Source: Charina bottae (Eukaryota; Chordata; Lepidosauria; Squamata; Charinaidae). From it: a stretch of 64,000 nt of DNA. Shown in pieces: positions 1-9,553 of this stretch; positions within the stretch are counted from its first letter, which is position 1; every line of letters begins with the position of its first letter. Made by a program: the position numbers and the translations under genes. The stretch spans positions 80,652,798 through 80,716,797 of the forward strand of contig JALMGJ010000004.1 in the NCBI GenBank assembly GCA_023362775.1. The letters run 5' to 3'. The notes beneath the pieces are model-generated. The model made no database searches and was not told where the DNA came from. It worked only from the letters and a program-made list of their open reading frames with translations.

Positions 1-2550
1 CCAATCCCTATGGTACCCTGCAAAGCAGGGGCCGAGGGCGGGACCTCTCACCTCAATCAACATCTACTAGAAACAGCCACGAAGGAAGGAATTAAACCAG
101 GACAACACAGTACCCCTCACGCCCAACCCCTGAAGCTGCTCCAGAAGGATACCATGGTCGATGGTATCTAAAGCCACTGAGAGGTCAAGTAGAGCCAGGA
201 TGGTCGCACACCCTCCATCCCGCTCCTGCCAGAGATCATCAAAAATTGTGACCAATGCCATTTCCATCCCATATCCAGGCATGAATCCTGACTGGAAGGG
301 GTCCATATAATCAGTTTTATCCAGGATCCTCTGGAGCTGCAGCATGACCACCTTCTCAACAACCTTCCCCAAAAGGGGAGGTTGGAGACAGGATGAAAAC
401 TGTCCATCAGGGTGGGATCCAGTGATGGCTTCTTAAGGAGGGGGTGAACCACAGCCTCTTTAAAAGGCTGAGGCACAACCTCCTCCTCCAGAGATGCATT
501 AGTCACTGCCAGTACCCACCCACACATCACCTCCCGGGAGGCTTTTACCAGCCAGGAGGGACATGGATTCAACACACAGGTGGCCGAGCTCACAGTCCCT
601 AGGATCCTGTCCACTTCCTCAGGAGTACAGGGTCAAAGTGTTCCCAGATAACTGGGCAAGAACCTACCCCAGGCATCTCCACCGGACCATTATCCACGCT
701 GGCATCCAACTGGGAATGAATCTGAGTGATTTTATCTGTCAGAAAATCCGCAAATTCCTCAGCGCACCCCTGCAGGTACACCTCGAATTCTCCTTACCCA
801 GAAGGAGATGGGTCACCTTAAAAAGAGATAATCGCCAGGCGATTATCTGCAGATGCAATTCATGCGGAGAAGTATTGCCTCTTCGCCACATGAATTGCCA
901 TGAGGTAGGCTTAAATAGCAGCTCCTACCCATTTTCAGTCAGATTCATTCTTCGTCTTCTGCTAGCAATGCGCTAGATGTCTCTTGATCCATTTCATTCC
1001 TCTCAGTTCCTCCGTATACCATTGGTCCCAATGAGGTCCATGGGTAGGGAGAGGTCACATGGGCGCAATCCAGTCTAGACCCCCAGTCACCCTCCTATTC
1101 TAGGTGGCGACCAAGATCTCAGCAGGACTACGCAGCAGATCCTCAGTTATAACCCCTAGCTCCCTCTGGAACCCAATTAGGTCCATCAGTCACTGGAGGC
1201 AGACCGATCTAATAGGTCCTGCCTTCCTGTGGAGGGGTGTGGCCCTAGAGAAGCTCATAGCCACCAGGGTGTGATCTGACCATGAGAGGGGGACCAAAAA
1301 TAGGTCCACCAATTCCAGATCACATAAGCAATGATCTGACAAGAATACCAAATCTGTTGTGTCCACTATTCCTAGTCAGGCCCTGGATGACTTGGGACAG
1401 GCCCATGGAAATCATGGTTTCCATGAACTCCTGAGCTACCTCTGATCCCACTCCCAGGGAAGGCAGGTTGAAGTCTCCCAGAACCATAAGCCTGGGAAAC
1501 TCCACCGCCAACCCTGCGGTGAGATCAAGGAGCTTGGGCAGGGAGGCTGCCATGCAGCAGGGAGGCTGGTACAGCAGCACTACTCCCAACTGATCCCTGG
1601 AGCCCAACCTAAGAAAAAGGGTCTCACAACTGGGCACTTGTGGAACAGCACCCCAGGTAGCCACCAGAGATTCTTGGATGACAACAGCAACACCTCCTCC
1701 CCTGACCTGCAGTCTAGGCTGGTGCCACACTCAAAAACTGGCCGGGCACATTTCGGAGAGAGGAAACCCCCCTCCGGCCCCAGCCATGTTTCAGTGACAC
1801 ATGTCAGATCAGCCTTCTCTGCGATGATAAGATCAGCAATAATAGGAGCCTTATTGCAGACTGATCTGACATTCAGGAGCAGCAGCCTAAAACCCGGGCA
1901 ATTGTAGATCTGCTGACCAGGCCATTGGGTTGAGCTCAGGGGGGCGGAACGTGAGATCAGTATGAGGCATCAAGGTCAACAACACCCCCTGTCTCCCACC
2001 ATATTTCCCCATACCCGACACCACCAAGACCTGCTCCCACATCCTATCCACCCCACAAGTCTCTCCATCCCCCATTGTTGAACCTCCCCCCTCGATCTAA
2101 AGAGAACCCCCCTCCAAACAACATACATACAAAATACACCCAACTAAGGGGCAAAGTAAAAACCCAACAGGTGCTATAGCACTAGCTCTCAGCACCTGTA
2201 GGTCATCACCCACCCCCACTCATATCCCAACAACCCAACAACCACAAGCACCCCCCTGCCTGGTTGCTCTCACCCACCCAGCAGGGAGCCACTTCATCAA
2301 CCCCCCCGGCTCTAACCCAGGGGAGAGGATCAACCACACACACTACAATCCCCATCCACGACCCCACAGCCCCTGGACCATCCCTAGGTAGCTTCACAGG
2401 GCAAGATCACAAGCTCTGCATACGCACACAGAGCAGTCCAGGAGTAGCTTCCTAAAACCCAAAGTACAGCGCTTCTCACTAACAGCGTGGGGTGGTGGAT
2501 TCCCTGTTCCCTGCCACCCCCCACCCTCAGTAGTACTCTATGCAGAATTT
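1..2550 (-). mobile_element. L2-like (CR1/L2 group) non-LTR LINE, 3' side cut by window edge
   Basis: A decayed LINE read on the minus strand. The endonuclease part lies near 1320-1730, with GGGVAVVIQESL followed by a LVLGDFNLP-like motif (here LMVLGDFNLP), typical of apurinic-type LINE endonucleases. The beginning of the reverse transcriptase lies near 67-781 and includes VVEKVVMLQLQRIL and the block DPFQSGFMPGYG. The same RT block occurs in the LINE at 53.0-54.8 kb, so the two belong to one family. The catalytic YADD part would lie left of position 1. Frames shift at about 370 and 600, so it is dead. The upstream edge near 2550 is approximate. Assignment to the L2/CR1 group is by motif only. 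Confidence 0.8.
67..1730 (-). pseudogene. Broken LINE ORF2: endonuclease and N-terminal RT
   Basis: Remnant of a LINE polyprotein that would nick target DNA and copy its own RNA. Read from 1730 downward: an endonuclease segment of about 136 residues, a gap with no clear frame, then RT N-terminal pieces at 781-599, 614-168 and 372-67 in differing frames. In the last piece LLDLSVALDTIDHG is the decayed RT A-block; the usual AFDT reads ALDT. At least two frameshifts and a stop before position 67 rule out a working protein. Confidence 0.7.
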
Positions 2551-3094
2551 TTATGCAGCATTGCAACATTGGAAAAAAGTATTTTCATACTTGTTTTGAG
2601 AAATAATAGCTAAAATATGTTCTACTGTTGTAAAAAAAAAAAAAAGAAAAGAAAAAATAATTGTCCAAAGTTTATTTTTCCAAGATATGTTAGCCAGCAT
2701 ATCAGTGGAAAAATGTGTCACAGCTAACTACTGTTTTTTTAATAGTCTCTGCTTTGTCATTTCACCATTTCTCTTTCTTTTCCCTTCCTAACTCTCTTCC
2801 GACAATAGCTGTGTGGTAACATGAAGACCATGCTTTACAGAGCTCATAAACACAGTCTATCTTATTTGATAATAAATTGGCCAACAAGACTTGCATTTTT
2901 GCTACAAGATTAATATGGCTATCCTTTTGAAGACAGTAATTAAAAATTGACAGCTTTGGGGGGAAAATATTTATTGTTTGTGGAATCATTAACTGGGGGT
3001 CCAGTTGTTGAATTCCTTGCAAAAATGCAATTGCTTTTCAGTTATGAAATCCTTGTTTTTAATATAGCAGTGTGCTAATTCTGACTTACATGTA
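2551..3094. other. No gene recognised; AT-rich spacer
   Basis: Low-complexity A tract near 2629-2660, otherwise AT-rich sequence. The short open frames on both strands have no recognisable motif. Confidence 0.6.
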
Positions 3095-3102
3095 CACTAA
3101 TG

Positions 3103-3401
3103 CATAGCTTTCCAAACTGTGTGTCGCGACACAGTACTGTGTCACATGCGGGGCCCAGGTGTGCCGCGCAGAAACCTGGAAGTGCTGATGGTGCAGCAGC
3201 ATGTGCGGCAGTGGTGGGCCATCAGCGCTTCTGGGTTTTCGCGTGGCACACCAGGAAGTCGACAACGTGGCATGCAAAAACCCGAAAGCGCTGCAGCGGT
3301 GGCAGCGTATGAAAACCCGGAAGCTCCACCGTTGCCGCGCTTCCAGATTTTCGCACGCCGCTGTTGGTGTGTCGCCAACGTGAAAAGTTTGGAAAGCCCT
3401 G
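3103..3401. mobile_element. hAT-type MITE (family with CAGGGCTTTCCAAA ends)
   Basis: A 299-bp non-autonomous DNA transposon, GC-rich against its flanks. The left end reads CATAGCTTTCCAAA and the right end TTTGGAAAGCCCTG, imperfect terminal inverted repeats. Both sides carry the 8-bp duplication CACTAATG (3095-3102 and 3402-3409), the length expected of hAT transposases. The interior has repeated GTGTCGC motifs and no coding capacity. A second copy lies at 20240-20509, and a partial left end is embedded at 45719. Confidence 0.88.
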
Positions 3402-3409
3402 CACTAATG

Positions 3410-3697
3410 TATTTGAAACTGTTCTCTGTTATTTTGTTACTTGTTTTAAAAACAATACCACCCTGCTGGTATTTTGTAGAGCCTTGAACACCTGTCTTTT
3501 TGGTGAGGGTGATTGAAGCCTCCTTCTTGGTAATGTGGGTTTGCTTTCAGTGTTTGGTTTGTACCATCATTGGCCATCTTTTGTTCTTTGTTTTTATCAT
3601 TGTATTATTTTATTGTTCTCTGTATTTTTATTGAGAACCAAACGGAGTTGCTGTTTGGGTAGTATATGAAATTAAATAAAGAAACAAAGAAACAAAT
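3410..3697 (+). other. Spacer ending in a possible LINE 3' tail
   Basis: Mostly unremarkable sequence. About 3640-3700 reads GGAGTTGCTGTTTGGGTAGT followed by an AAATAAAGAAAC-rich tail, which resembles the 3' end of L2-like LINEs or their SINEs on the plus strand. Too short to be sure. Confidence 0.35.
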
Positions 3698-4130
3698 GTC
3701 AGGTGGATGAACTTACAACTCCAAGGATCCTGTTCACTTAATCAGGATTAACAGGTCCAAATTCTTCCTAGATAACTAGGCAAGACTGCACCTTAGATAC
3801 CTTCATTGTATCTGTACAGCTAGAGTCCAACTGTTAGCAAATCTAAGAGACTTTATTTAACAGTTGCCTAGAATAATCCTCATAGTGGCCTTGTAAGTGT
3901 TCACCTAGACCATCCTTACCAAGAAGGCATTGGAGCACCCTAAACAAGCCCATTGGTCAGTTCTGTATGGATGAAGTAATGGCAGAAACATAACTAGATT
4001 TTGCTATCCTTATCACCACAAGGTTATGTCTGAGAAAGGCTTTTACCTGTGTTTGGCAGGTAGTTAAACAGAAATGTTATTCCCACCCTTTCATTAATGT
4101 TGATAAACCCAGAGCAAGTCCAGTCTCCCA
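3698..4130 (-). mobile_element. Old L2-like LINE fragment
   Basis: The stretch aligns by eye with about 580-790 of the window: CAGGTGG, then AGGATCCTGT, then AGATAACT.GGCAAGA, then TCCAACTG, in the same order and spacing. It is therefore a more diverged fragment of the same LINE family, on the same strand. No open frame remains. Confidence 0.6.
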
Positions 4131-4289
4131 GTTTCCACCAAAGCACTTTCTAAACCCCAGCTGCTAGTCTGCCTCCTCTGCCTATGGAAGACAGCTTGAG
4201 AAAAAGTTGGGATGATTCTTTCTCTAATAATCTTTTCATTTTTTCAAAATAATTTTCAGATACATATAGAGAAATTCCACACAAAATAT

Positions 4290-4900
4290 AAAGTATCCTG
4301 GAAATTATATTAATTTTGAGGATGTTTACCTTACCACAAGACTCCCATCAATAAAGAGCAAACCTTTTTTATATATCTTATTCATATTTAATGTAATTAT
4401 TTCGGAAATGTCACATGGGATAAGAATATGTGAATAATTAATGCATTCATTACATATATGAAAATGATAATCACTTAGTGTATGAATAAGCAAATCATTG
4501 CCTACTGGCATCAATTCCAACTTAGACCAATTAATAGATTATTCCACAATTCACCCAAGAACATTAATCAAGTGCAGCAGAACCAGAATCAAAGAATGAG
4601 GTTTAGAAATAAACAGTAAATTATCATCAGCATATAATACCAGTTTATATTCTATGGATATTATGATCTTGTCCAATACTACAAGCTATGGGTACTAAAG
4701 AAATATTAAAAAACAAAGGAGAAAGTGGACATCCTTTTTTATACCTTTGCAGAACTGAAAAAGTAGATGAAAAAAAAGATGATTGACTTTCCTAAGATTT
4801 GGAGGTCTCCTAGAGAATCTGTACACATTTTATAAATCCTTAGGGAAATCCACATTTGGCTAAGGTAACATACTGTGCATATATTATCTATAAATGGTAT
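4290..4900 (-). pseudogene. L1-type LINE ORF2 fragment (RT catalytic region)
   Basis: Minus-strand translation gives an L1-like stretch: a YADDNLLFISK-type motif near 4650, then NWSKLELMPVGNDLL and onward in an open piece at 4326-4520. In L1 elements the RT catalytic YADD box is followed by a conserved KSELMP-like segment, and the spacing here fits. Frame is lost at several points. A further L1 piece encoding a more N-terminal segment lies at 7370-7609 on the same strand, so this is probably one old L1 opened by later BovB and L2-like insertions. Confidence 0.6.
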
Positions 4901-5025
4901 CAAAGGATTTTTCCTCACCAGGTGATAAAGTTGTGGCTATAATATTTGTTTGTTTGCTAGTTTGGTTTTGTTCAAATCAGATTTGCTACCAACCATATAC
5001 GAACATATACGAACCATATACGAAC

Positions 5026-6832
5026 CAGAGAATAGCAAGGAGAGATAAGAAGGCCTTCTTAAATGAACAATGCAAAGAAATCGAGGAAAACAATAGAATG
5101 GGGAAGACTAGAGATCTCTTCAAGAAAATCGGAGATATCAAGGGAACGTTTTGTGCAAAGATGGGCATGATAAAGGACAAAAAAGGCAGGGACCTAACAG
5201 AAGCAGAAGAGATTAAGAAGAGGTGGCAAGAATACACAGAAGAACTATACAAGAAAGATCTTAATATCCCTGATAAATACGATGGTGTGGTCACTGACCT
5301 TGAGCCGGACATCCTCGAGAGTGAAGTCAAGTGGGCCTTAGGAAGCATTACTAACAACAAAGCTAGCGGAGAAGACAGTATCCCAGCTGAGCTATTTAAA
5401 ATCCTAAAAGATGATGCTGTTAAAGTGCTGCACTCAATATGCCAACAAATTTGGAAAACTCAACAGTGGCCACAGGATTGGAAAAGGTCAGTTTACGTTC
5501 CAATTCCAAAGAAAGGCAATGCCAAAGAATGTTCAAACTACCGTACAATTGCGCTCATTTCACATGCCAGCAAGGTTATGCTCAAAATCCTACAAGCTAG
5601 GCTTCAGCAGCATGTGAACCGAGAACTACCAGAAGTGCAAGCTGGGTTTCAAAGAGGCAGAGGAACTAGAGATCAGATTGCCAACATTCGCTGGATCATG
5701 GAAAAAGCAAGAGAGTTCCAGAAAAACATCTACTTCTGCTTCATTGACTACGCTAAAGCCTTTGATTGTGTGGATCACAACAAACTGTGGCAAATTCTTA
5801 AAGAGATGGGAGTACCAGACCACCTTACCTGTCTCCTGAGAAATCTGTATGTGGGTCAAGAAGCAACAGTTAGAACCGGACATGGAACAACCGACTGGTT
5901 CAAAATTGGGAAAGGAGTACGACAAGGCTGTATATTATCACCCTGCTTATTTAACTTATATGCAGAGTACATCATGAGAAATGCCGGGCTGGATGAATCA
6001 CAAGCCGGAGTTAAGATTGCCGGGAAAAATATCAACAACCTCAGATATGCAGACGATACCACCCTAATGGCAGAAAGTGAAGAGGAACTAAAGAGCCTCT
6101 TGATGAGGGTGAAAGAGGAGAGTGCAAAAGCTGGCTTGAAACTCAACATTAAAAAAACCCAGATCATGGCATCTGGTCCCATCACTTCCTGGCAAATAGA
6201 AGGGGAAGAAATGGAAGCAGTGACAGATTTTATTTTCTTGGGCTCCAAGATCACCGCAGACGGTGACTGCAGCCATGAAATTAAAAGACGCTTGCTCCTT
6301 GGGAGGAAAGCTATGGCAAACCTAGACAGCATATTAAAAAGCAGAGACATCACCTTGCCGACAAAGGTCCGTATAGTTAAAGCTATGGTTTTTCCAGTAG
6401 CAATGTGTGGCTGTGAGAGTTGGACCATAAGGAAGGCTGAGCGCCGAAGAATTGATGCTTTCGAGCTGTGGTGCTGGAGAAGACTCTTGAGAGTCCCTTG
6501 GACTGCAAGGAGGTCAAACCAGTCAATCCTAAAGGAAATCAACCCTGACTGCTCATTGGAAGGACAGATGCTGAAGCTGAAGCTCAAATACTTTGGCCAC
6601 CTAATGAGAAGAGAGGACTCACTGGAAAAGACCCTGATGCTGGGAAAGACTGAGGGCAAAAGGAGAAGGGGACGGCAGAGGATGAGATGGTTAGATAGCA
6701 TCACCGATGTAATGAACATGAATTTGAGTAAACTCCGAGAGACAGTGGAGGACAGGAAGGCCTGGCGTGCTATGGTCCATGAGGTCACGAAGAGTCGGAC
6801 ACGACTGAACGACTGAACAACAACAACAACAA
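5026..6832 (+). mobile_element. BovB (RTE clade) LINE, 5'-truncated young copy
   Basis: A 1.8-kb insertion whose 3' end is the ACA-rich tail at about 6817-6832. The 10-bp sequence ATATACGAAC follows the tail (6833-6842) and also precedes the 5' junction, where it occurs three times (4995-5004, 5005-5014, 5016-5025). This marks target-primed insertion with a rearranged 5' junction. The RT frame has no stop, unlike every other LINE in the window, so the insertion is probably recent. BovB is known for wide horizontal spread between squamates and ruminants. Confidence 0.93.
5029..6816 (+). CDS. BovB reverse transcriptase, 5'-truncated but uninterrupted
   Basis: About 595 residues of an RTE-clade polyprotein; the endonuclease domain upstream is missing by truncation. 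The role is reverse transcription of the element's own RNA at a nicked chromosomal site. RT blocks run in order: ECSNYRTIALISHASKVMLKI, FIDYAKAFDCVDHNKL from 5740, GVRQGCILSP near 5915, the catalytic YADD at 6046-6057, then KLNIKK and FIFLGSKIT. The C-terminal part contains the conserved WCWRRLLRVPWTARRSNQSI segment and an Arg-rich stretch before the stop. The frame runs upstream to an ATG at 4894, but those first 45 residues come from flanking DNA, so that start is fortuitous. No promoter is expected in a 5'-truncated copy. Confidence 0.92.
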   Translation, partial: RIARRDKKAFLNEQCKEIEENNRMGKTRDLFKKIGDIKGTFCAKMGMIKDKKGRDLTEAEEIKKRWQEYTEELYKKDLNIPDKYDGVVTDLEPDILESEVKWALGSITNNKASGEDSIPAELFKILKDDAVKVLHSICQQIWKTQQWPQDWKRSVYVPIPKKGNAKECSNYRTIALISHASKVMLKILQARLQQHVNRELPEVQAGFQRGRGTRDQIANIRWIMEKAREFQKNIYFCFIDYAKAFDCVDHNKLWQILKEMGVPDHLTCLLRNLYVGQEATVRTGHGTTDWFKIGKGVRQGCILSPCLFNLYAEYIMRNAGLDESQAGVKIAGKNINNLRYADDTTLMAESEEELKSLLMRVKEESAKAGLKLNIKKTQIMASGPITSWQIEGEEMEAVTDFIFLGSKITADGDCSHEIKRRLLLGRKAMANLDSILKSRDITLPTKVRIVKAMVFPVAMCGCESWTIRKAERRRIDAFELWCWRRLLRVPWTARRSNQSILKEINPDCSLEGQMLKLKLKYFGHLMRREDSLEKTLMLGKTEGKRRRGRQRMRWLDSITDVMNMNLSKLRETVEDRKAWRAMVHEVTKSRTRLND

Positions 6833-6842
6833 ATATACGAAC

Positions 6843-7017
6843 TTTGTCTAGTTTTGAAAAAGGTTAATTTTCTTGCTAATTCATGACCACTGAAGAAATC
6901 ATATGTTAAAGTCTATTAGCTAAAGCAACAATTACAATTTTTATAATTACCTCAATCAGTGCAACAAGATCATAGTGCATAACATGAATTTTACCAGGTT
7001 TTGGTATAACTGTAATA
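6843..7017. other. Short spacer, nothing recognised
   Basis: AT-rich sequence between the BovB copy and an L2-like 3' end; possibly remains of the old L1. Confidence 0.5.
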
Positions 7018-7019
7018 TT

Positions 7020-7054
<35 letters not shown>

Positions 7055-7325
7055 TCACCGCCCAACTCCCCCAAGGGGGACTCTGGGTGGTTTACAACAG
7101 AATTAAAATCATTAATATACATTTATAATAAAGAACATACATAATAAACAATAATTTAAAATATAATGAGTAAAATGGAATCCAAAGGCAGAGTATTCTT
7201 AAGTTATAAAAAGGGCTCCTCAGAGCAAATCTAAGGTGCTAGCCATCTCCAGGTATCTCCAATCTCCTTCTGACCCCAAGCATACTGACAAAACCAGGTT
7301 TTGAGTCTTTTTCGGAAGTGAAGAA
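7018..7325 (-). mobile_element. L2-like LINE 3' end with (TAAA)n tail
   Basis: In minus-strand reading the last ORF2 residues FRKRLKTWFCQYAWG...WRWLAP end at 7231. The same C-terminus (FRKNLKTWFC...WGWLVP) closes the LINE at 53.0-54.8 kb. The 3' untranslated part contains CCACCCAGAGTCCCCC and finishes in a TAAA repeat at 7018-7058. The copy is strongly 5'-truncated. Confidence 0.82.
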
Positions 7326-7369
7326 CATAAAATATCATTTTCAAAAATCTCATTGTATAGTTAGGAGCA

Positions 7370-7609
7370 AGTTTAATCAATAAATATTTTATATCATTGC
7401 ACAGGAAATCCATCCAGTCCCAGTACTTTTAAAATTTCTCATATTCAAAATCATTTTTTGATCTCATCCATAGTCAAATGAGCTACCTGTAATTGTTAAA
7501 AGGAATCTAATTGTAGAAGGTCAATTTTAGCTAAAAATCCTCTGTATCTTCATCGGATAAGTTCTCAAGTTTACCATATAAGATTGTTAAATTTTAAAAA
7601 TTGAAAATG
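7370..7609 (-). pseudogene. L1-type LINE ORF2 fragment (N-terminal side of RT)
   Basis: Minus-strand translation contains WDWMDFLCNDIKYLLIKLAP, which matches the L1 landmark PGPDGF..EFYK.....LAP in a decayed form, preceded by an LSDEDTEDF-like acidic stretch. Strand and order agree with the L1 piece at 4290-4900. The annotation is a pattern match and no frame is intact. Confidence 0.55.
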
Positions 7610-7780
7610 TACCGTATTTTCCGGCGTATAAGACGACTGGGCATATAAGACGACCCCCAACTTTTCCACTTAAAATATAGAGTTTGGGATATACTCGCCA
7701 TATAAGACTACCCCTCTTCTATGAAGGTCATCCAGGTGGAATTGTCTGTAGCTTGAATCATGTCAACTGGATTTCTATTT

Positions 7781-7834
7781 TCTCAGTGGAAACGTTTCGC
7801 TCCTTATCCAAGGAGCTTCTTCAGTCTGAGCAAA
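7781..7834 (-). ncRNA. Hammerhead-like ribozyme motif, minus-strand arm
   Basis: Mirror copy of the motif in the opposite arm of the perfect inverted repeat: CTGAAGA complement at 7818-7824 and GAAAC complement at 7794-7798. All core positions are kept. Confidence 0.6.
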
Positions 7835-7920
7835 GTTGGTAAGGGAATCCTAAATATGTTTCTAGGTAGCTGTGTGACCTTACACCTGGGTAGAAACATA
7901 TTTAGGATTCCCTTACCAAC

Positions 7921-7985
7921 TTTGCTCAGACTGAAGAAGCTCCTTGGATAAGGAGCGAAACGTTTCCACTGAGAAAATAGAAATC
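7921..7985 (+). ncRNA. Hammerhead-like ribozyme motif, plus-strand arm
   Basis: Core CTGAAGA at 7931-7937, stem II with 7-bp arms and a GGAT loop, GAAAC at 7957-7961 and GTT at 7962-7964. Stem III would be the self-complementary ACGT, as in hammerheads that work as dimers. Stem I can pair AG/TC, then CTC/GAG after an internal loop. Cleavage is predicted after 7964. Folded by hand; activity is not shown. Confidence 0.6.
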
Positions 7986-8393
7986 CAGTTGACATGATTC
8001 AAGCTACAGACTACCCCTCTTCAAAACCTGCAGCTTGCTCCGCCCCGGGGTGGAAAATATCCACGCCAATCAGCTGTGTGGTGGGGAAGCGGAGTAGAAA
8101 GTAAAAAACTGCAGGGAGGAAACAGGGAAGCAGAGTAGAAAGCGAATACCGTAGTAATGCGAAGCGCAGCAGCGCGGGGTGTGTGTGTGAAGGAGAATAT
8201 TGGGGTGAGGGGTGAGAAAGCTTTAATTACCTGGGCAAGGCAGAGGGGTGAAGAATACATTTCCAAGCTTTAGCGGAACAAACCATGAAGGAGGAGGAGG
8301 AGGGTGATGGGGGGAAGTTTGAAAAAGCAGATCCAAGCGCAAAAGTTACTGAGTGAGTACTGAGCAACTCCACTTCCCGCACAGCTGATCCCC

Positions 8394-8898
8394 AGTGCAC
8401 AGCTGATTGGCGCTGAGATTTTCCACCCGGGCCCTCCCCCCCCAATACATCTCCAAGCTTTAGCAGAACAAACCACGAAGGAGGAGGAGGAAGAGGGTGC
8501 TGGTGATGATGGGGGGAGGTTTGAAAAAGCAGATCCAAGCGCAAAAGTTACTGAGTAATTTCAGCCTCCCACCCTCTCGCTCTCTTTCCCTGGTGATGGA
8601 TCAGTGGGGGGGGTCCCACCCTCTGCTCCCTCCCTCTGCTCCCTCCCTCTTCTCCCTCCCTCCCTCCCTCCTGACCCCCCCGCACTGATCCATCACCAGG
8701 GAAAGAGAGCGAGAGGGAGGGAGGCTGAAATGACTCAGTAACTTTTGCGCTTGGATCTGCTTTTTCAAACCTCCCCCCATCATCACCACCACCCTCTTCC
8801 TCCTCCTCCTTCGTGGTTTGTTCTGCTAAAGCTTGGAGATGTATTTGGGGGGGGGGAGGGCCCGGGTGGAAAATCTCGGCGCCGATCAGCTGTGCACC
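8394..8898. repeat. ~219-bp inverted repeat inside the TIR transposon
   Basis: The left arm (about 8394-8612) and right arm (about 8679-8898) are near-identical reverse complements around a CCCTCT-rich spacer of about 66 bp. A further related module lies in direct orientation at about 8245-8355. Transcripts would form a very long hairpin. Confidence 0.75.
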
Positions 8899-9025
8899 GG
8901 GGATCAGCTGTGCGGCGGGGAAGTGACCCACCCTATAAGACGATACCCAGCGTATAAGACGACCCCCGACTTTTGAGAAGATTTTCCTGGGTTAAAAAGT
9001 CGTCTTATACGCCGGAAAATACGGT

Positions 9026-9516
9026 ATATCTTCAGGAGAAGTATATATATCTTATTCTATCTTTAATGTTCTTTATAAAACAAGTTAGTAAGCAAATTTT
9101 AAAGACTGAATGGAATAAGGAATTAGAGATCTCCATTTTGTCTAAACTATGGGAATCTGTTTAATGTCAATATCAAAAACTGAAATAGATCTCTGAGTAC
9201 AGCTTATTTAACAAAAACTTTTAGTTTTATTGCACACTATTTCATTTGTATAGAAAAGGTATTTGTAAATCATTGTATTATTAGACAATAGTCCTTCAAT
9301 AAAACAAGCTTTTTTTTTTACTTTTCCAAAGTTATTGTGTTCTAGAAAGAAGGAATTATATACCTTATTTCAAGTTTGAGATAACATTTAGCATTTTGGG
9401 ATGATCATATTCTACATGCTTGAAATATTGCATCAACATTGTTGGGTAGACTATGGAAAGAATTCTTCATGCCATTCTTACTGCTAAGAGACTAGTTCTT
9501 CAATATTGTGAAGGTA
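9026..9516. other. No gene recognised
   Basis: AT-rich. The plus frame 8973-9164 begins inside the TIR element and ends in a WNKELEISI-like stretch faintly reminiscent of L1 ORF2; too weak to call. Confidence 0.5.
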
Positions 9517-9522
9517 AATTGA

Positions 9523-9553
<31 letters not shown>

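Larger units (their letters stand above)
7720..8008. mobile_element. Penelope-type foldback insertion with two hammerhead-like motifs
   Basis: Inserted in the TIR transposon and bounded by a perfect 14-bp duplication GACTACCCCTCTTC (7706-7719 and 8009-8022). Arms 7747-7864 and 7891-8008 are a perfect 118-bp inverted repeat around a 26-bp spacer. Each arm carries the hammerhead ribozyme core CTGAAGA - hairpin GCTCCTT/AAGGAGC - GAAAC - GTT. Penelope-like elements are known to carry such ribozymes in inverted terminal repeats and to make duplications of about this length, hence the assignment. No RT is present. Confidence 0.7.
7611..9025. mobile_element. TA-flanked DNA transposon, non-autonomous, with ~26-bp TIRs
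   Basis: The ends are near-perfect inverted repeats: ACCGTATTTTCCGGCGTATA at the left and its complement at 9006-9025, followed internally by direct copies of TATAAGACGAC. TA flanks both ends (7610-7611 and 9025-9026), compatible with a TA duplication. The interior is GC-rich and contains a 219-bp inverted repeat, tandem copies of an AGCTTTAGCAGAACAAACCA-like module and a CCCTCT-rich centre. There is no transposase. I do not know the superfamily; TA duplication would fit Tc1/mariner-like or related groups. Confidence 0.75.

Noticed and set aside
5856..6788. 310-codon minus frame opposite the BovB RT
   Set aside because: Antisense shadow of a well-supported RT. Its Ser/Leu-rich composition is typical of reverse reading.
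7760..7995. Two 63-codon frames with nearly the same protein on opposite strands
   Set aside because: This is a direct result of the 118-bp perfect inverted repeat, not two genes.
8021..8957. Frames of 60-127 codons on both strands
   Set aside because: They come from the GC-rich inverted repeat of the TIR transposon. Mirror-image peptides show they are not coding.
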